DNA from: Prinsepia uniflora
Lineage: Eukaryota > Streptophyta > Magnoliopsida > Rosales > Rosaceae
Reading direction: 5' to 3'
Length of the DNA: 64,000 nucleotides
NCBI GenBank assembly: GCA_032719365.1
Contig: CM064873.1
Coordinates: 49,598,955-49,662,954 of the forward strand
Shown here piece by piece: positions 1-10,578 of this stretch (its first letter is position 1; each line of letters opens with the position of its first letter). Position numbers and translations under genes: made by a program. Below the pieces are notes generated by a model that saw nothing but the letters and a program-made list of their open reading frames with translations, was not told the DNA's origin and ran no database searches.

Positions 1-104
1 TGATACTCCAGTTTCTAAACACTCAGAAGAACTATGGTAAGGATTGAGAATTGTAAGTTGGCTACTGAGTTAGCTATGTGAAGTTGTAAAAATTGAATGT
101 ATAT
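1..104 (+). mobile_element. Interior fragment of an old plus-strand LTR element
   Basis: This short stretch continues, across the solo LTR at 105-3139, into 3140-4033 and, across 4034-18081, into 18082-19049. The perfect target duplications of those two solo LTRs show that the three pieces were once contiguous. No reading frame or motif is recognisable. The assignment to a retroelement interior rests on the polypurine tract and LTR that follow at 19000-19050. Confidence 0.4.
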
Positions 105-666
105 TGTCAGGACCCACCCCGGTTTCACCCCGAAACCCGAGGTAAATCCCGCTCCCGTCTGACTCCCCGACGCAATACTCAAGTAAAACTCACTCTAACC
201 CAGTCAAACGCAGGAGTAATTACAAAATATCCCAACCTTATCGTTTACAGAGCATAGCACTAAATTACAAAGAAAATAAAAACCGATAAAGTACACGCAC
301 ACAGAAGCCTTTAAACTCCTCTAGGATCCCTCACGTCACTTCTATGCCTCAGACTCTTGCCTCGACGTCAAGACCCCGCGCTCGCTCCACAACCTGGAGG
401 GCAAATAAAACAGAAAATGTGAGTGGACCAGAAAGTACAAAAGTTCAAAAACCATTTTACAAGAAAACCGAGTTTAACCCTCCGTTTTGAAACCACATGC
501 ATAACCAGCAGTTATAAACACATTTATAAAAGAATCTTTCTTAAACATCATAAGAAACAGAAACACTATAAGTATCATAAGAAACCACAGCATGCGTATC
601 AGAAACCATATCAAAACCATAATCACCAAATTATCATTTTCCCGATCAAACCTGCTGGACCTATCC

Positions 667-856
667 GAGTCTTTAAACTCCCGAGTCTTTAAACTCAATC
701 CAGGCCTTAATCATATCAGAGTCTTTAAACTCCCGAGTCTTTAAACTCAAGGCCTACGGGGGAAAATCAATATATATCCGAGTCTTTAAACTCAATCCGG
801 GTCTTTAAACCCAATCCGGCCGGTCCCCCGTCCAACATATCCGGGTCTTTAAACCC
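667..856. repeat. Palindromic minisatellite, 7 copies of a 14-bp core
   Basis: Seven copies of a quasi-palindromic core lie at 667, 683, 719, 735, 780, 799 and 843. Five read GAGTCTTTAAACTC and two read GGGTCTTTAAACCC. The two arms change together (GAGT with ACTC, GGGT with ACCC), so complementarity is kept. Spacers are short and vary in length. Confidence 0.85.
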
Positions 857-1578
857 AATATCCCAGATCCAGCAAATCCAATCTCAAAACCATTTGAAAA
901 CCATTTACCAAATCCTCATCCAAACCCGAATCCGAAATCACTGGTCTGAAGCCCTTCCGGCGTTCAGGACCGTCATTCCGAACCCAAATCCGGAAAAAAT
1001 ATCCATTTTCATACCAAGACCAAATGTAATCACAAATCATATGTCATAACCCATTTATCATTATCAGAAAACCTTTATAGGTGGAAATCCCCAAATGTGG
1101 CATCAAAATCCGAAAACCAACATTTTCTCGAAAAAACGTGCCAAAACCGTCTTTTTCTCGAAAAACGTGCAAACACATAAAATCATCATTTCATATTCAA
1201 TAAACATAGATTCATAAGTAAAACCATAAAATACGTATATAAAAAACAGTTATGCATGCTCGAGTTTAAGAAAAGGGTCCACTCACAGTACTGAGCCCTA
1301 CTCGCGTCCCGAACGCCCAACCCCGTTCCTCGGCTTCCTCGGGAAATCCCGATCCTGTCAATCACCGTCAAAATACGTCACTAATACATCTACCAACACT
1401 CTCCTAAATTCCCTAAACAAGATCCCCGAACCGAAGACTTAAAACCCCGGGACCCTACACATTCACCCTAGCGGAACTACACTCAAACGACTTCCGATTG
1501 ACCCCGTAACCAACTCCATTGAACTCACCATGAATCCTAGACCAAAAACTATGTTGACCGTTTCTCCCAGAACCGCCG

Positions 1579-1638
1579 CACGCGCCTCCACGCGCCGCCC
1601 AAAGTGGCTGCGCGTGGCCCCACGCGCCAGCTACAGTG
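1579..1638 (-). promoter_or_regulatory. CGCG-rich LTR module
   Basis: A block with three ACGCGCC motifs and an inverted GCGCGTG, ending in a CTACAGTG motif. A closely similar block is found at 15749-15810, 22383-22436 and 56408-56465, in LTRs that otherwise differ. CGCG boxes are known plant CAMTA binding motifs; regulatory use here is inference. Confidence 0.45.
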
Positions 1639-3139
1639 CACCTTCAACCTCACGTCGACCCGGTTCAACACAGTAGGCTACAGCTGAACCGGCGTCCACG
1701 GTTCTCCGCCGTGCCTGCACGATTTCCTTCCCTTTCTTCACCTAAAGCTTCGTCCAACCTTACTCTAAGCATCCCCATCCTCCAATCACCTCGACACAAC
1801 CTCCTACCCGTCGTCTCAAGCTCGAAATCAAACCTCCCCAAAACTCTGTTTCACGATCCGACCACCCAGCTCACCACCCTTCACGGTGGCGACACCAGAC
1901 CCTCCCCTGGACTTCTCTAAACCTAACCCAGCTAACCTGAACCGTCGACTCACTCCCCAACTGCACAACTTGCCGTTCGAACCTCACGGCTAAAACAGAG
2001 CACACAAGTGCACTCCGTCGTACCGGCCGCCCCTGTGCACCACCCATCACGGCAGCACACTCAACCCGTTCCTAGGACCCTCAGGAGCCTCACCCTAACC
2101 TCCAACTCCCTCGACTCTAGCCCTAGACCCACGACTTTCACATTGAAGTTCAATGGAAAACAGAGTACTGAATCGGAGATGAGGAATTTACCTGCCTCCT
2201 GCTGCCACCGTGAGCTCCTCCGGTAGTGGTTGACTCCTTGCAACCCGCACGACACCACCACGGACTCAATTGCCCCGTACACGGCTACCACCGCCACAAT
2301 TCTCACAATTTCTACCTGTTTCCTCCCTAATTTTCCCGCAGCTCTCGACACCCTCACACACGGCCACCACACCGTCAACCTCTCTCACTGCTTCCCTCTC
2401 ACTCTCTGATCATCCTCACACACTCACAAATCATCAACACACACACCACCGCCCTCAATTTCCTTCACGACCTCCCTCTGTTTTCTGAACCAGCATCACA
2501 CAACACGGGTGCACCCCAATTATTTGGGCTGTGCACACACTCGAACTCACCAGAAGCCACTACACACCTGCCATGCATCCCTTCATCCTTTATCCCACCT
2601 GGCCTAATCCCAGCCGTCCATTCCTTTCTTCTGTGGCACAAATCCCAATGTGCCACAATGACCAAAATACCCTTCTTTTTAACTTATATTTACGTTTTAA
2701 CCAAAACTTCCTAGACCGTAACTCTCACCCCGTAAGTCCGATGAATACGTGCCGCCTGTCATCGAACTCAGGACGACGGAATCTATCTAACCATCCTAGG
2801 TCAACCTACCAAACTCAATTATACAAAAAGTCAACTTTTCCCCTATTTTACCAAAATTACGATAATGCCCTCAACCTTCCGACATCACAACTTCCTCCTC
2901 GGATGTCGGAATCAAACATACCACATGTCTACGGGTTCATGACGTCCTAAACTACGTCCTGGTCACTGGTCAACTCCCATTTGACCACCCGAAATAAAAG
3001 TCAACATTCCTGCCCGACCCAGGGGCAAAATCGTCATTCTAGGTTCCCGGACCCCTCGGACCACCTAACCCCTGATTAACCTTACTAAATCACACCTTAA
3101 ACACTCTGCTAATCCCAATTCTCGGAACGGGTTGTTACA

Positions 3140-3258
3140 TATATAGTTTTTGAGAGGGTATTAGGAAGGTAGTGCATGAAGTCTCTATTATTATAGGATC
3201 TTATAAAATTATTGGAAGGATAGATATAGTTCTTAACAGCGCCCCCACTACTAACCCC

Positions 3259-3312
<54 letters not shown>

Positions 3313-4033
3313 TTTGTTGCCGCCGCCTGGAGAGGTACAATGATAGAAAACTTCGGATGTAGCAAAATGTCTGTGTTAATTGGAAATTGGGTGTTTATCA
3401 AAAGGACTCAAGACTTGAAGAACGACTTGTACAGGTTTTAGACCCACCAGATAATAGAGAAGGAAACAAAGAAGAAGATCCAGGAAAAGAAAAGAGGAAA
3501 GTGAAGTGCTACGCGGTTAACTAGATTTATAAAGGAAGGATAAATAGTGAAAGGGAATTAGAGAAGTTGTATGCTTCTAGTCCTAAATGTTGTTGTAAGC
3601 ATTGGAATTAAGGAAACAAGTAATGACAATGATGTTATATGTTTGAAATGAAGAAGTGGTGTGGTGATTTGGATGCAGATTTAGGATCGTAGAATTGCGA
3701 CTTGGAAGATGTCCTACATAAAAACTCTGAATAGAAAAATTGGGGGGTAAACTTGTTGGTCAAGGTTCCGTATAATGAATGGGAGTTCAAAGGAACTCAA
3801 GTTATGGTTGCATGCCTAGGTTCTGGATGAGTTGGATCTTGGTATAAAGTCAAGTCTTGATATTAAAAAAAAAATTTCCTGGTTCAGATATAATTATCTC
3901 CTAGAAACTTGTGGAAACAATTTATTAGTTTACTTTCAGTTCGGTACCATCTTGACTTGGTAGTGTGAGTTAAAGGTTGTATGTGGATTGGTTGTGTGAT
4001 TGGTGATGGTTGCCATGATTACTTATGTTTGTT
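3140..4033 (+). mobile_element. Non-coding interior of old plus-strand LTR element
   Basis: This segment joins 1-104 and 18087-19049 once the nested solo LTRs are removed. It has no convincing coding sequence. It holds a 52-base C run and otherwise AT-leaning DNA. It ends at the TTGTT target duplication (4029-4033) of the next solo LTR. Confidence 0.4.
3261..3312. repeat. C52 homopolymer
   Basis: Fifty-two consecutive cytosines follow a short C-rich lead-in. On the minus strand this is a G52 run, well able to form G-quadruplex structures. Its true length in the genome is uncertain, because such tracts are unstable and hard to sequence. The apparent proline-rich and glycine-rich ORFs across it are artefacts of the run. 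Confidence 0.95.
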
Positions 4034-5420
4034 TGACAGGACTCGTCCCTAACACCAAGAAAAACTAGACCTATCTTGCTCCCGTCTGATAACCACTTGT
4101 CAAACAAGGGATCTTACAAATTTTAAGCCGGTTCAAATCTTCATTAAATAAACCAAATTATTTCCACCTTACGGATTACCACCCACGTCCAACCACTAAC
4201 CCCGACCGATAGTGGAAAGTTACTACTTACCCTTGTAATCAATTTCTTATTCTATTTTATTACTTTCCAATCACATTAATTCCCTAGTGTAGTCACTCTT
4301 AAAAATCCCTAACATTACAAAATCATAGTATATTTGAAACTTCAATACATATTCCCAAATTAAACCATATTTACACATATATTAAATCATACATATTATA
4401 CCTCCAAATCACAAATCAGCCTCTTGGTTAAACAAATCACCCTTGTTTAATCAAATCACTCTAATTATTGATACCATTATATTAGTTGTGAACCTAAATA
4501 AAACTTCTATAAAATCCCTAGTTAAAAAAAACAATGTACTTAACAATATGTATATATATATATATATATATATTTACATGTTTACTACTTAACATAAGTT
4601 ATTATTATCAGGCTACTTAGTTTAAACTTGTCCATAATTAACTCCATAATTATCCTTTAATTATAGGATTAACTAAAAAGGTTAAATAAAGCTTATGAAA
4701 TTTAACTCTCTCAAAACATCAATGAACCGAGAACTTGAACCATTAAACTTAGAAGTCAAAGGAGGAAAAACTTTTGTGTTGGACGGATGGCGAAATTATT
4801 TCGCACACGCCACCACAATTCTCTGCACGTGGTGCCACGCGCATCATGCTGTATTCGTTCATGCACTTGCCATCTCCTTCGCACGGTTTGCGATACGGGG
4901 TTCCCCAACCCGGCGTCGCAACCTTGTTGTATTTTCTCATTTTCACTCGTTTTTACTTCTTCCACCTCTAATCCACGCGTAATACTCCCAAAAGAAGATC
5001 CATATTCTTAAAACATCATATATTTACCTCATTTTCTTGGTCCAAGTATCATGGACTATTGGCCATGAGTTCAAAAATAGCACTGCCGTTTTCCCATGGC
5101 TAGAAACTCTCTTTCTGGTGCAAAAAGCGTCGTTTATTCACTAGGAACGTAACTAAACGTCATCTTTTGAGATTCCCTGGTCTAGACCGAAACCCAAAAA
5201 GTAAGATCTCATGGGTTCCTTCGACTTTCATTGTTTCCTTCCTTTTTTTTTTTTCTGGTTCCTATGAGCCTTCCTTCCCCTTTCCTCCTTCTCTTTGTCC
5301 CCCTCTTCTCCTTTTCCTTCTTTCTTTGCTGTTTCTCCTCTTCCTACCCTCATGGGTGTTTCCTCAAAGACTTCCCATTTTCGGCTACTAGCCACCTATA
5401 CCCCATAATGCCTACACACA

Positions 5421-5514
5421 CATATATAGGCATTTAGGTTGGTGGGAGGAACAAAAGGAGGGAAATTCTGGATTATTTGAGACAATTCTAGAATTTTCTA
5501 GAAATTACTAGAAT
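5421..5514 (-). promoter_or_regulatory. Heat-shock-element plus TATA cassette, unit 1
   Basis: Positions 5485-5514 are six contiguous 5-bp blocks alternating nTTCn and nGAAn. Five match exactly and one (TTACT) has a single mismatch, which fits the plant heat-shock element consensus. Reading the LTR sense (minus) strand, a TATATA box (5422-5428) lies about 60 bp downstream. That order and spacing fit an inducible promoter. Heat response is inferred from sequence only. Confidence 0.6.
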
Positions 5515-7074
5515 GCCCTTAAAGCTAAAATTACCATAATAACCTACCCCATTTTGAACCATAATGAACTTATCCAAACTCCGATTTTGGCATGCCATCT
5601 ATCTATGTACTCATGAGACCGAGACGTCATAAAGGTCTTCATTCGTACGGGTCTGTGACCCAGCATCATGACTCGGCTGTATTTCTTCATTTCTTACTCA
5701 TTTTTACTTCTTGCACCTCTAATCTACTCATAATACTCCCAAAAGAATATCCATATTCTTAAAACAACATCTATTTACCTCATTTGCTTCGTCAAGAATC
5801 ATGGCCGACAACATCTATTTACCTCATTTGATTCGTCCAAGAATCATGGCCTTTCGGCCATGGAGTTTAGAAACAGCAATGCCATTTTCCCACAACTAAT
5901 AGCTTTCCTTCTGGTCCCAAAGGGTCATTTGTTCACCAGGAATGTAACTAAATGTCATATGTTGAGATTCTTGGTCTAGAACCAAAACCTAAAAGCAAGG
6001 CTCATGGGTTCCATCGACTTTCATTGTTTCCTTCCCTTTTTTCGTAGGTTCCTATTAGCCTTTCTTCCTATTTTCTGACACTACTCATCCCAAATCCCCC
6101 TCGGGATTAACGCGGGATGTGCCATGCTCCCATATGACACGAAGTGTCAGACAATGGATAACTCAACCTTAGCCTGTTTGGGGCTTCCATAGTGCAACTA
6201 GGATTGGTGGAAGAGTGTGAAGTCCCGGTCACTACTACAGCCCGCATCCATGATCAACCTAAAGGGCATTAAACCATTAAAAACTGTGAGTGGAAGAAAT
6301 AAATAATTTAATAAAAACACATTTCATAAAACAGACATTTATACCCTTCACTAAAAGCACGCATGCATTCAAAAACTAGTTACCTTGATCAAATCAAATA
6401 TAATAAAAACCGTTTATAAAGCCCAGGTCATTTCCTTCCTCAAATCATTAGGGTCTTAGTACAAAACCATAAAATCAACCAAGTGTGGGAACTCAGCCCA
6501 AAACCGTAAAATAACAAAATCCGTAATCCAAATCCAAGTCGGCCACTACCCAAATCCATAAACATAAATCCATAAACACAGAAAAATACCATTTCGTAAA
6601 TCCAATAATTCATGTTTACCAAATACCCATCCTCGACATCCCCAAATTCCTAGCGTCCCAGATGCTTGACGTCCCAGACATCATATCTCACGGTCTAAGC
6701 AATGCGTGCTGCCCAGGGTCTCTCCGGGTCAATCTCTGATATCCCAGATGTCTGACGTCCAGACGTCTAATCATAGCAATCTTGCTCCTGAGTCACTATA
6801 CGGTCCAGTCGCTTCGTATAATGATCCCTCGCAGGCAATGCACCGTGACTTCCCTAGTGTCCCAGACATCTAGAGAAGACCATCCACATATCCTCATAGA
6901 AGGATGGTATATGGGAAACATCCTTATAAAATCATTTCCAAAACATCTCAAAGGGCCCTGCCCAGAATTTCCATAAAATCACCGTAATTCAAACATCCGA
7001 TTTCTCAAATCAAAATCCATTTTAGGATCTGCAAACCCGAAATCACATTTATAAACCACAAATGGGACTCATGC

Positions 7075-7200
7075 CCAATATAATAATCAACTTGGCCTCT
7101 AGCCCTATGATGTAAACTAATTGGGCCTCCAGCCCGATATCTCATGAAATCAAATGGACTCCAAGTCCGATAGTTTTCAAATCAAATGGGTATCATAACC
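7075..7200. repeat. GGGC/GCCC palindromic minisatellite (degenerate)
   Basis: Five spaced quasi-palindromes. Their arms read GGGACTCATGCCC, GGCCTCTAGCCC, GGGCCTCCAGCCC and GGACTCCAAGTCC, then a weaker fifth. The shift from GGGC/GCCC to GGACT/AGTCC keeps the arms complementary. It occupies the same place in the LTR as the arrays at 10106-10207 and 33124-33440. Confidence 0.6.
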
Positions 7201-8402
7201 TGATTCCATGTTTCCAAATCTGAAATCATACCATGGAATCATTACTAAAACCACAATCACATTGAAGTACAGTATAAAACTATAAACCTTGAAATACGTG
7301 CAAACACGTGAATACTAAATACCACAATCAAATCCAACATAAATCACATATTTAAAGCATATAAAACATTTATGCAAGCATCAATTTAGAAATCAATGTC
7401 CACTCACAGACCGTCCTAGCTACCGCCTCGATATGTGTGCCATAAGCCTCCCGGGCTAAATCACCATCTCCGGAACTTCTGGTCCTGTCCAAATCACACC
7501 CGAAGGTCACTAATCATCTATTTAGGTCCATAGGATAAAACCCCAAAACCCCCAGAAAAGTCAACGTGTCCCGGACATAATTTCTGAGGTGAAAATTATC
7601 GATTTGACCAACCTAACGATTTCCGATCGACACGAAACCACCGACATTGGATTCGTATCGTTAAAACCTAAAATATGGAGGCGGTCCCACCTTGAGTACT
7701 ATTCCCACACACCCTCACGCACCAGGTCAACCCTACTACGGTGATAACGTCATCATGACGTCACTATTGATGTCATTGCTGACAGGTGTCAGACGGACAC
7801 ATGTTATGCTCTGGTTGGCTGCTGGTCTGACAAGTATGAAATGATGACATCAGCATGACGTTAGCATGCTAACATCATCATCCCTGACATTCGACCGAGT
7901 CGGCCCGAAAACCTGCAACCGGGTCACCCTGACCTGCGGCTTGACCCGATCAGCTCTCCTAACTTGGCCACCATTCTCAGTACGATTTGTTCCTATACCT
8001 TCATCTCAGCCTAATCTAAAGGTCTATGGACTCAAAAACCACTAAAAAGTTTGAGATCTATACCTTGGATTCAAAACCCGCGCCCCAGTTTTCTAGTTAT
8101 CCTCCTCGTTGACTCAGACCACCTCGTGCCTCGAAACCAAGCTCCTTGTGCTCATCACTGTCCCTAGAAAATGTCCAAACACACAGAAACAACTCATACA
8201 CGTCACGATTTGGGTTTCAAAAATGAGAAAATATAGGTAATTCTCGAGTTTTCTAGCCTACCTCCACTGTGTCTCCACCGTGGGTCCTCCAGTCGACGCT
8301 TCTAGCTTCCTTGCCTCCTTCTATGTCTAGCCTAGTAATGGTTTGAGGTGGGTTCGTGTGGGTTGGACGGTTAGGGTGTTTGTGTGAATTTGAAGGGAGG
8401 GA

Positions 8403-8425
8403 GGGGGGGGGGGGGGGGGGGGGGG
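8403..8425. repeat. G23 homopolymer
   Basis: An uninterrupted run of 23 guanines just after GAGGGAGGGA. It lies in the upstream half of the solo LTR at 6076-9027. Length is likely polymorphic. Confidence 0.95.
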
Positions 8426-8670
8426 AGGAGCGGAGTTTCGGGTTTTTGTTCTTCATGGGTTTGAGAGGATATGGGAGAGGGAGATGAAGTTTGATGATGA
8501 TGGGGATGATCAAATGAGAAGGATGAAGGGTGATGATGAGTGGGCTGAGAGAAAGATGAATAGCTGGGGTTGTGAGGTGAGAGATGAGTGGGTTATTATA
8601 TATATATAAATATATATATATATATTAGCCAATAGGACAAGATCCAAAAAATGGGGAAAAAGTAGCCATG

Positions 8671-8696
8671 GGATGAGTGACACTTGTCACTCATCC
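8671..8696. repeat. 12-bp perfect LTR hairpin
   Basis: GGATGAGTGACA is followed after two bases by its exact reverse complement. It lies about 330 bp inside the sense start of the LTR. The same hairpin occurs at 31936-31961, 34648-34671, 52394-52419 and 59580-59603. Confidence 0.9.
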
Positions 8697-9134
8697 AAGG
8701 GTCTACAATTATTGATCTGATCACATTATTTTAATATTATATTGGTTTGAAGTTCGGGTCGTAAGTTTAGTCGATTTCGATTCTGTGACCATAACTTTTC
8801 CGTTGAACGTCCGTTTTTGACGTGCCGCCTGTCTATAGACTCGTGACGTCCCGATATACGTCAAGGTCATTAGTCAAAGTCCTAAATGTCTCTCGGGTTA
8901 AAATTCAACATTTTGACCAATTTCAGGGGCAAAACGGTCATTTTACACCGTCCGTCCGAATTCTCTCAACTAATCCCCGATTGGTCATATTAAATTCATA
9001 ATTAATTAATATTTAATCCTCGTTACATTTTCTTCCTTTCCTTGTTGTTTCTTGTTTTTCCACCCTCACGGGTGTTTCCTCAAAGACTTCCCATTTTCGG
9101 CTACTAGCCACCGACACCCACATAATGCCCACGC

Positions 9135-9231
9135 ACACATATATAGGCACTTAGGTAGGTGGGAGGAACAAATGGAGGGAAATTCTGGATTATTTGAGAC
9201 AATTCTAGAATTTTCTAGAAATTACTAGAAT
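9135..9231 (-). promoter_or_regulatory. Heat-shock-element plus TATA cassette, unit 2
   Basis: Positions 9202-9231 repeat the six-block nTTCn/nGAAn array of unit 1 with the same single mismatch. The TATATA box lies at about 9139-9145, downstream on the minus strand. The LARD target duplication (9235-9239) begins four bases from the array, so the young element landed at the upstream edge of this candidate promoter. Confidence 0.6.
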
Positions 9232-9669
9232 GCCCTTAATGACACGACCCATCCCAATCCCCCGGGATTACCATGGAATGTGACGTGCTCCCGTCTGACA
9301 AGAGGCGCCAGACAAGGGATAACCGATTGCCATTGCCCAAACGGGCTTCCAGAGTGCGTAAGGATCGATGGAGGAGGTGCGCGATGCTCAAGTCTCTGCT
9401 GCAGTCGTATCTGGAATCAACCTGAAGGGCATTAAAATCCAAAAGCTGTGAGTGGACGAAAATAAACAAGTCTGCTTAAAACATTTATAAGACATTTATG
9501 CCCCTCAGTAAAATCATATGCATGCACCAAAACCAATAATCCCATATTTATTTAGAAATAACCATTAGGGCCTTAGCCCGGAAACCAAAGCATATTTTCA
9601 ATTTCCAAAAGTAAATCCAAGAGTTATTTCATCAATCCAGTAATATTCATTTATTATTTTTCCATCTCC

Positions 9670-9805
9670 GGCATCCCCGATGCCTAGCGTCCTAGACGCT
9701 TGACGTTCCAGACGTCATATCTCACGGTATTAAGCAACGCGTGCTGCCCGGGGTCTCACCGGGTCCATATCTCTGACATCCCCGATGTCTGACGTCCATG
9801 ACGTC
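9670..9805. repeat. Chain of 6-bp mini-hairpins in LARD LTR
   Basis: Five perfect short stems follow one another: GGCATC/GATGCC (9670-9684, loop CCC), AGCGTC/GACGCT (9686-9700, loop CTA), TGACGT/ACGTCA (9701-9717), GACATC/GATGTC (9775-9789, loop CCC) and GACGTC/GACGTC (9791-9805, loop CAT). The counterpart in the Tekay LTR (57864-57931) keeps the stems with different bases. Confidence 0.8.
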
Positions 9806-10105
9806 CAGCAATCCTGCTCCTGGATCACTATACGGTCCGGTAGCTCCGTACAATGAGCCCTCGCAGGCAATGCACCGTGACTTCTCCAGTGTCCCCGACA
9901 CTTGGAGGAGACCAGGATATAAATATCCTCATATCGAGATGGTTTTATGGAACACATTTTATTATTCATTTCCAAAATATCACAAGGGCCCTGCCCCGAA
10001 TTTCCATAAAACCGTCACAAGTCCAAATAGTTGAATCAAATCCGAAATAGTTCATTCAATTCCATTTTAGGGTCCCCGACCCGAAATCACATATACAAGT
10101 CAACT

Positions 10106-10207
10106 GGGCTCCTGGCCCGATTCATAAGTTAACTGGGCCCCTGGCCCGATTTCATAATTCAATTGGGCCCCTGGCCCGATTCAACAAATTAACTGGGCCC
10201 CTGGCCC
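10106..10207. repeat. GGGCC/GGCCC minisatellite, 4 copies
   Basis: Four copies of a GGGCCCCTGGCCC-type core start at 10106, 10135, 10165 and 10195, a period of 29-30 bp with AT-rich spacers. The first copy has GGGCT in one arm. The array is repeated in the right LTR at 15119-15220. Confidence 0.9.
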
Positions 10208-10543
10208 GATTTCACATTATCAAATCCGTGACCGTTTCATGAAATCATATCCATCCATATTTATGGAAATCAGTGCAAATCCAGAAAACCTCGATTCACG
10301 TGCAAACACGTAAATCGCCTCGAAAAGCGTGAAAACATATAAATTCACTGATATCCAAAATAAATCATATAATCCCAATTATAACAATCATAAAACAGTT
10401 ATGCATGCATCGAATTTATAAAACCAATGTCCACTCACAGACCGTTTAACCGAGCGCCTCGATACGCGTGCCATAGGCCCTTCCGGATTAGTAAATCACA
10501 ATTAAATAATATTAAATCCCGATATTCGGGACGGGTCGTTACA

Positions 10544-10578
10544 ACCTTCCCTCCTTAAAGAATTTCGTCCTCGAAATT
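10544..10578 (-). other. LARD polypurine tract
   Basis: The plus strand reads ACCTTCCCTCC directly after the LTR end, so the sense strand has GGAGGGAAGGT next to the 3' LTR. The adjoining AATTTCG/CGAAATT stretch (10561-10578) has a close counterpart beside the Tekay LTR at about 60082-60099, which supports a shared origin. Confidence 0.8.

Larger units (their letters stand above)
105..3139 (-). mobile_element. Solo LTR, minus orientation, TSD TATAT
   Basis: The segment starts TGTCAGGACCC and ends GGTTGTTACA, so it has TG...CA termini. It is flanked by TATAT at 100-104 and at 3140-3144. At 3035 bp with no interior it is a solo LTR left by LTR-LTR recombination. In sense (minus) direction it shows, in order, a CGCG-rich module (about 1579-1638), a candidate intron donor (1277-1288), a palindromic minisatellite (667-856) and a candidate acceptor (418-429). 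The ORFs inside it are chance frames. Its closest relative in the window, judged by the shared minisatellite core, is the solo LTR at 21283-22966. Confidence 0.9.
6076..9027 (-). mobile_element. Solo LTR, minus orientation, TSD TTTTC
   Basis: It starts TGACACTACTCATCCC and ends CTCGTTACA. TTTTC at 6071-6075 is repeated at 9028-9032. At 2952 bp it is a solo LTR inserted in unit 2 of the tandem repeat. In sense order it contains a 12-bp perfect hairpin (8671-8696), a TA-rich tract (about 8598-8625), a G23 run (8403-8425), a TGACGTCA-bearing stretch (about 7740-7880), an intron-like interval (6284-7409) and GGGC/GCCC-type palindromes (about 7075-7200). Confidence 0.9.
9446..10438 (-). other. Candidate LTR intron (GT...AG), left LARD LTR
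   Basis: On the sense strand the interval begins GTGAGTGGAC and ends in a pyrimidine-rich run and CCACTCACAG, so it has a consensus donor (GTGAGT) and a good acceptor. Both splice sites lie inside a 12-bp perfect inverted repeat (9446-9457 and 10429-10440). The interval contains the mini-hairpin chain (9670-9805) and the GGGCC minisatellite. The same layout recurs in other LTR families. Splicing is inferred. Confidence 0.4.
9240..10543 (-). mobile_element. LARD 3' LTR with 1.57-kb internal deletion
   Basis: TGACACGACCC...GGTCGTTACA termini are intact. It matches the right LTR up to CCCTTCCGG (about 10487) and then jumps to ATTAGTAAATCAC, which in the right LTR lies at about 17072. About 1.57 kb present in the right LTR (15500-17071) is therefore missing. 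Frames of 81, 78 and 65 codons are repeated identically in the other LTR and are not genes. Confidence 0.9.

Noticed and set aside
667..856. CRISPR-like spaced repeats
   Set aside because: The sequence is plant nuclear DNA, the spacers are short and similar, and the array lies inside an LTR.
1636..2950. Several 70-140 codon frames in both strands
   Set aside because: They lie wholly in the solo LTR at 105-3139 in C-rich sequence with low stop density. Overlapping frames on both strands argue against coding.
3172..3441. Frames with a long proline or glycine run
   Set aside because: They are created by the C52 homopolymer and have no homologous flanking sequence.
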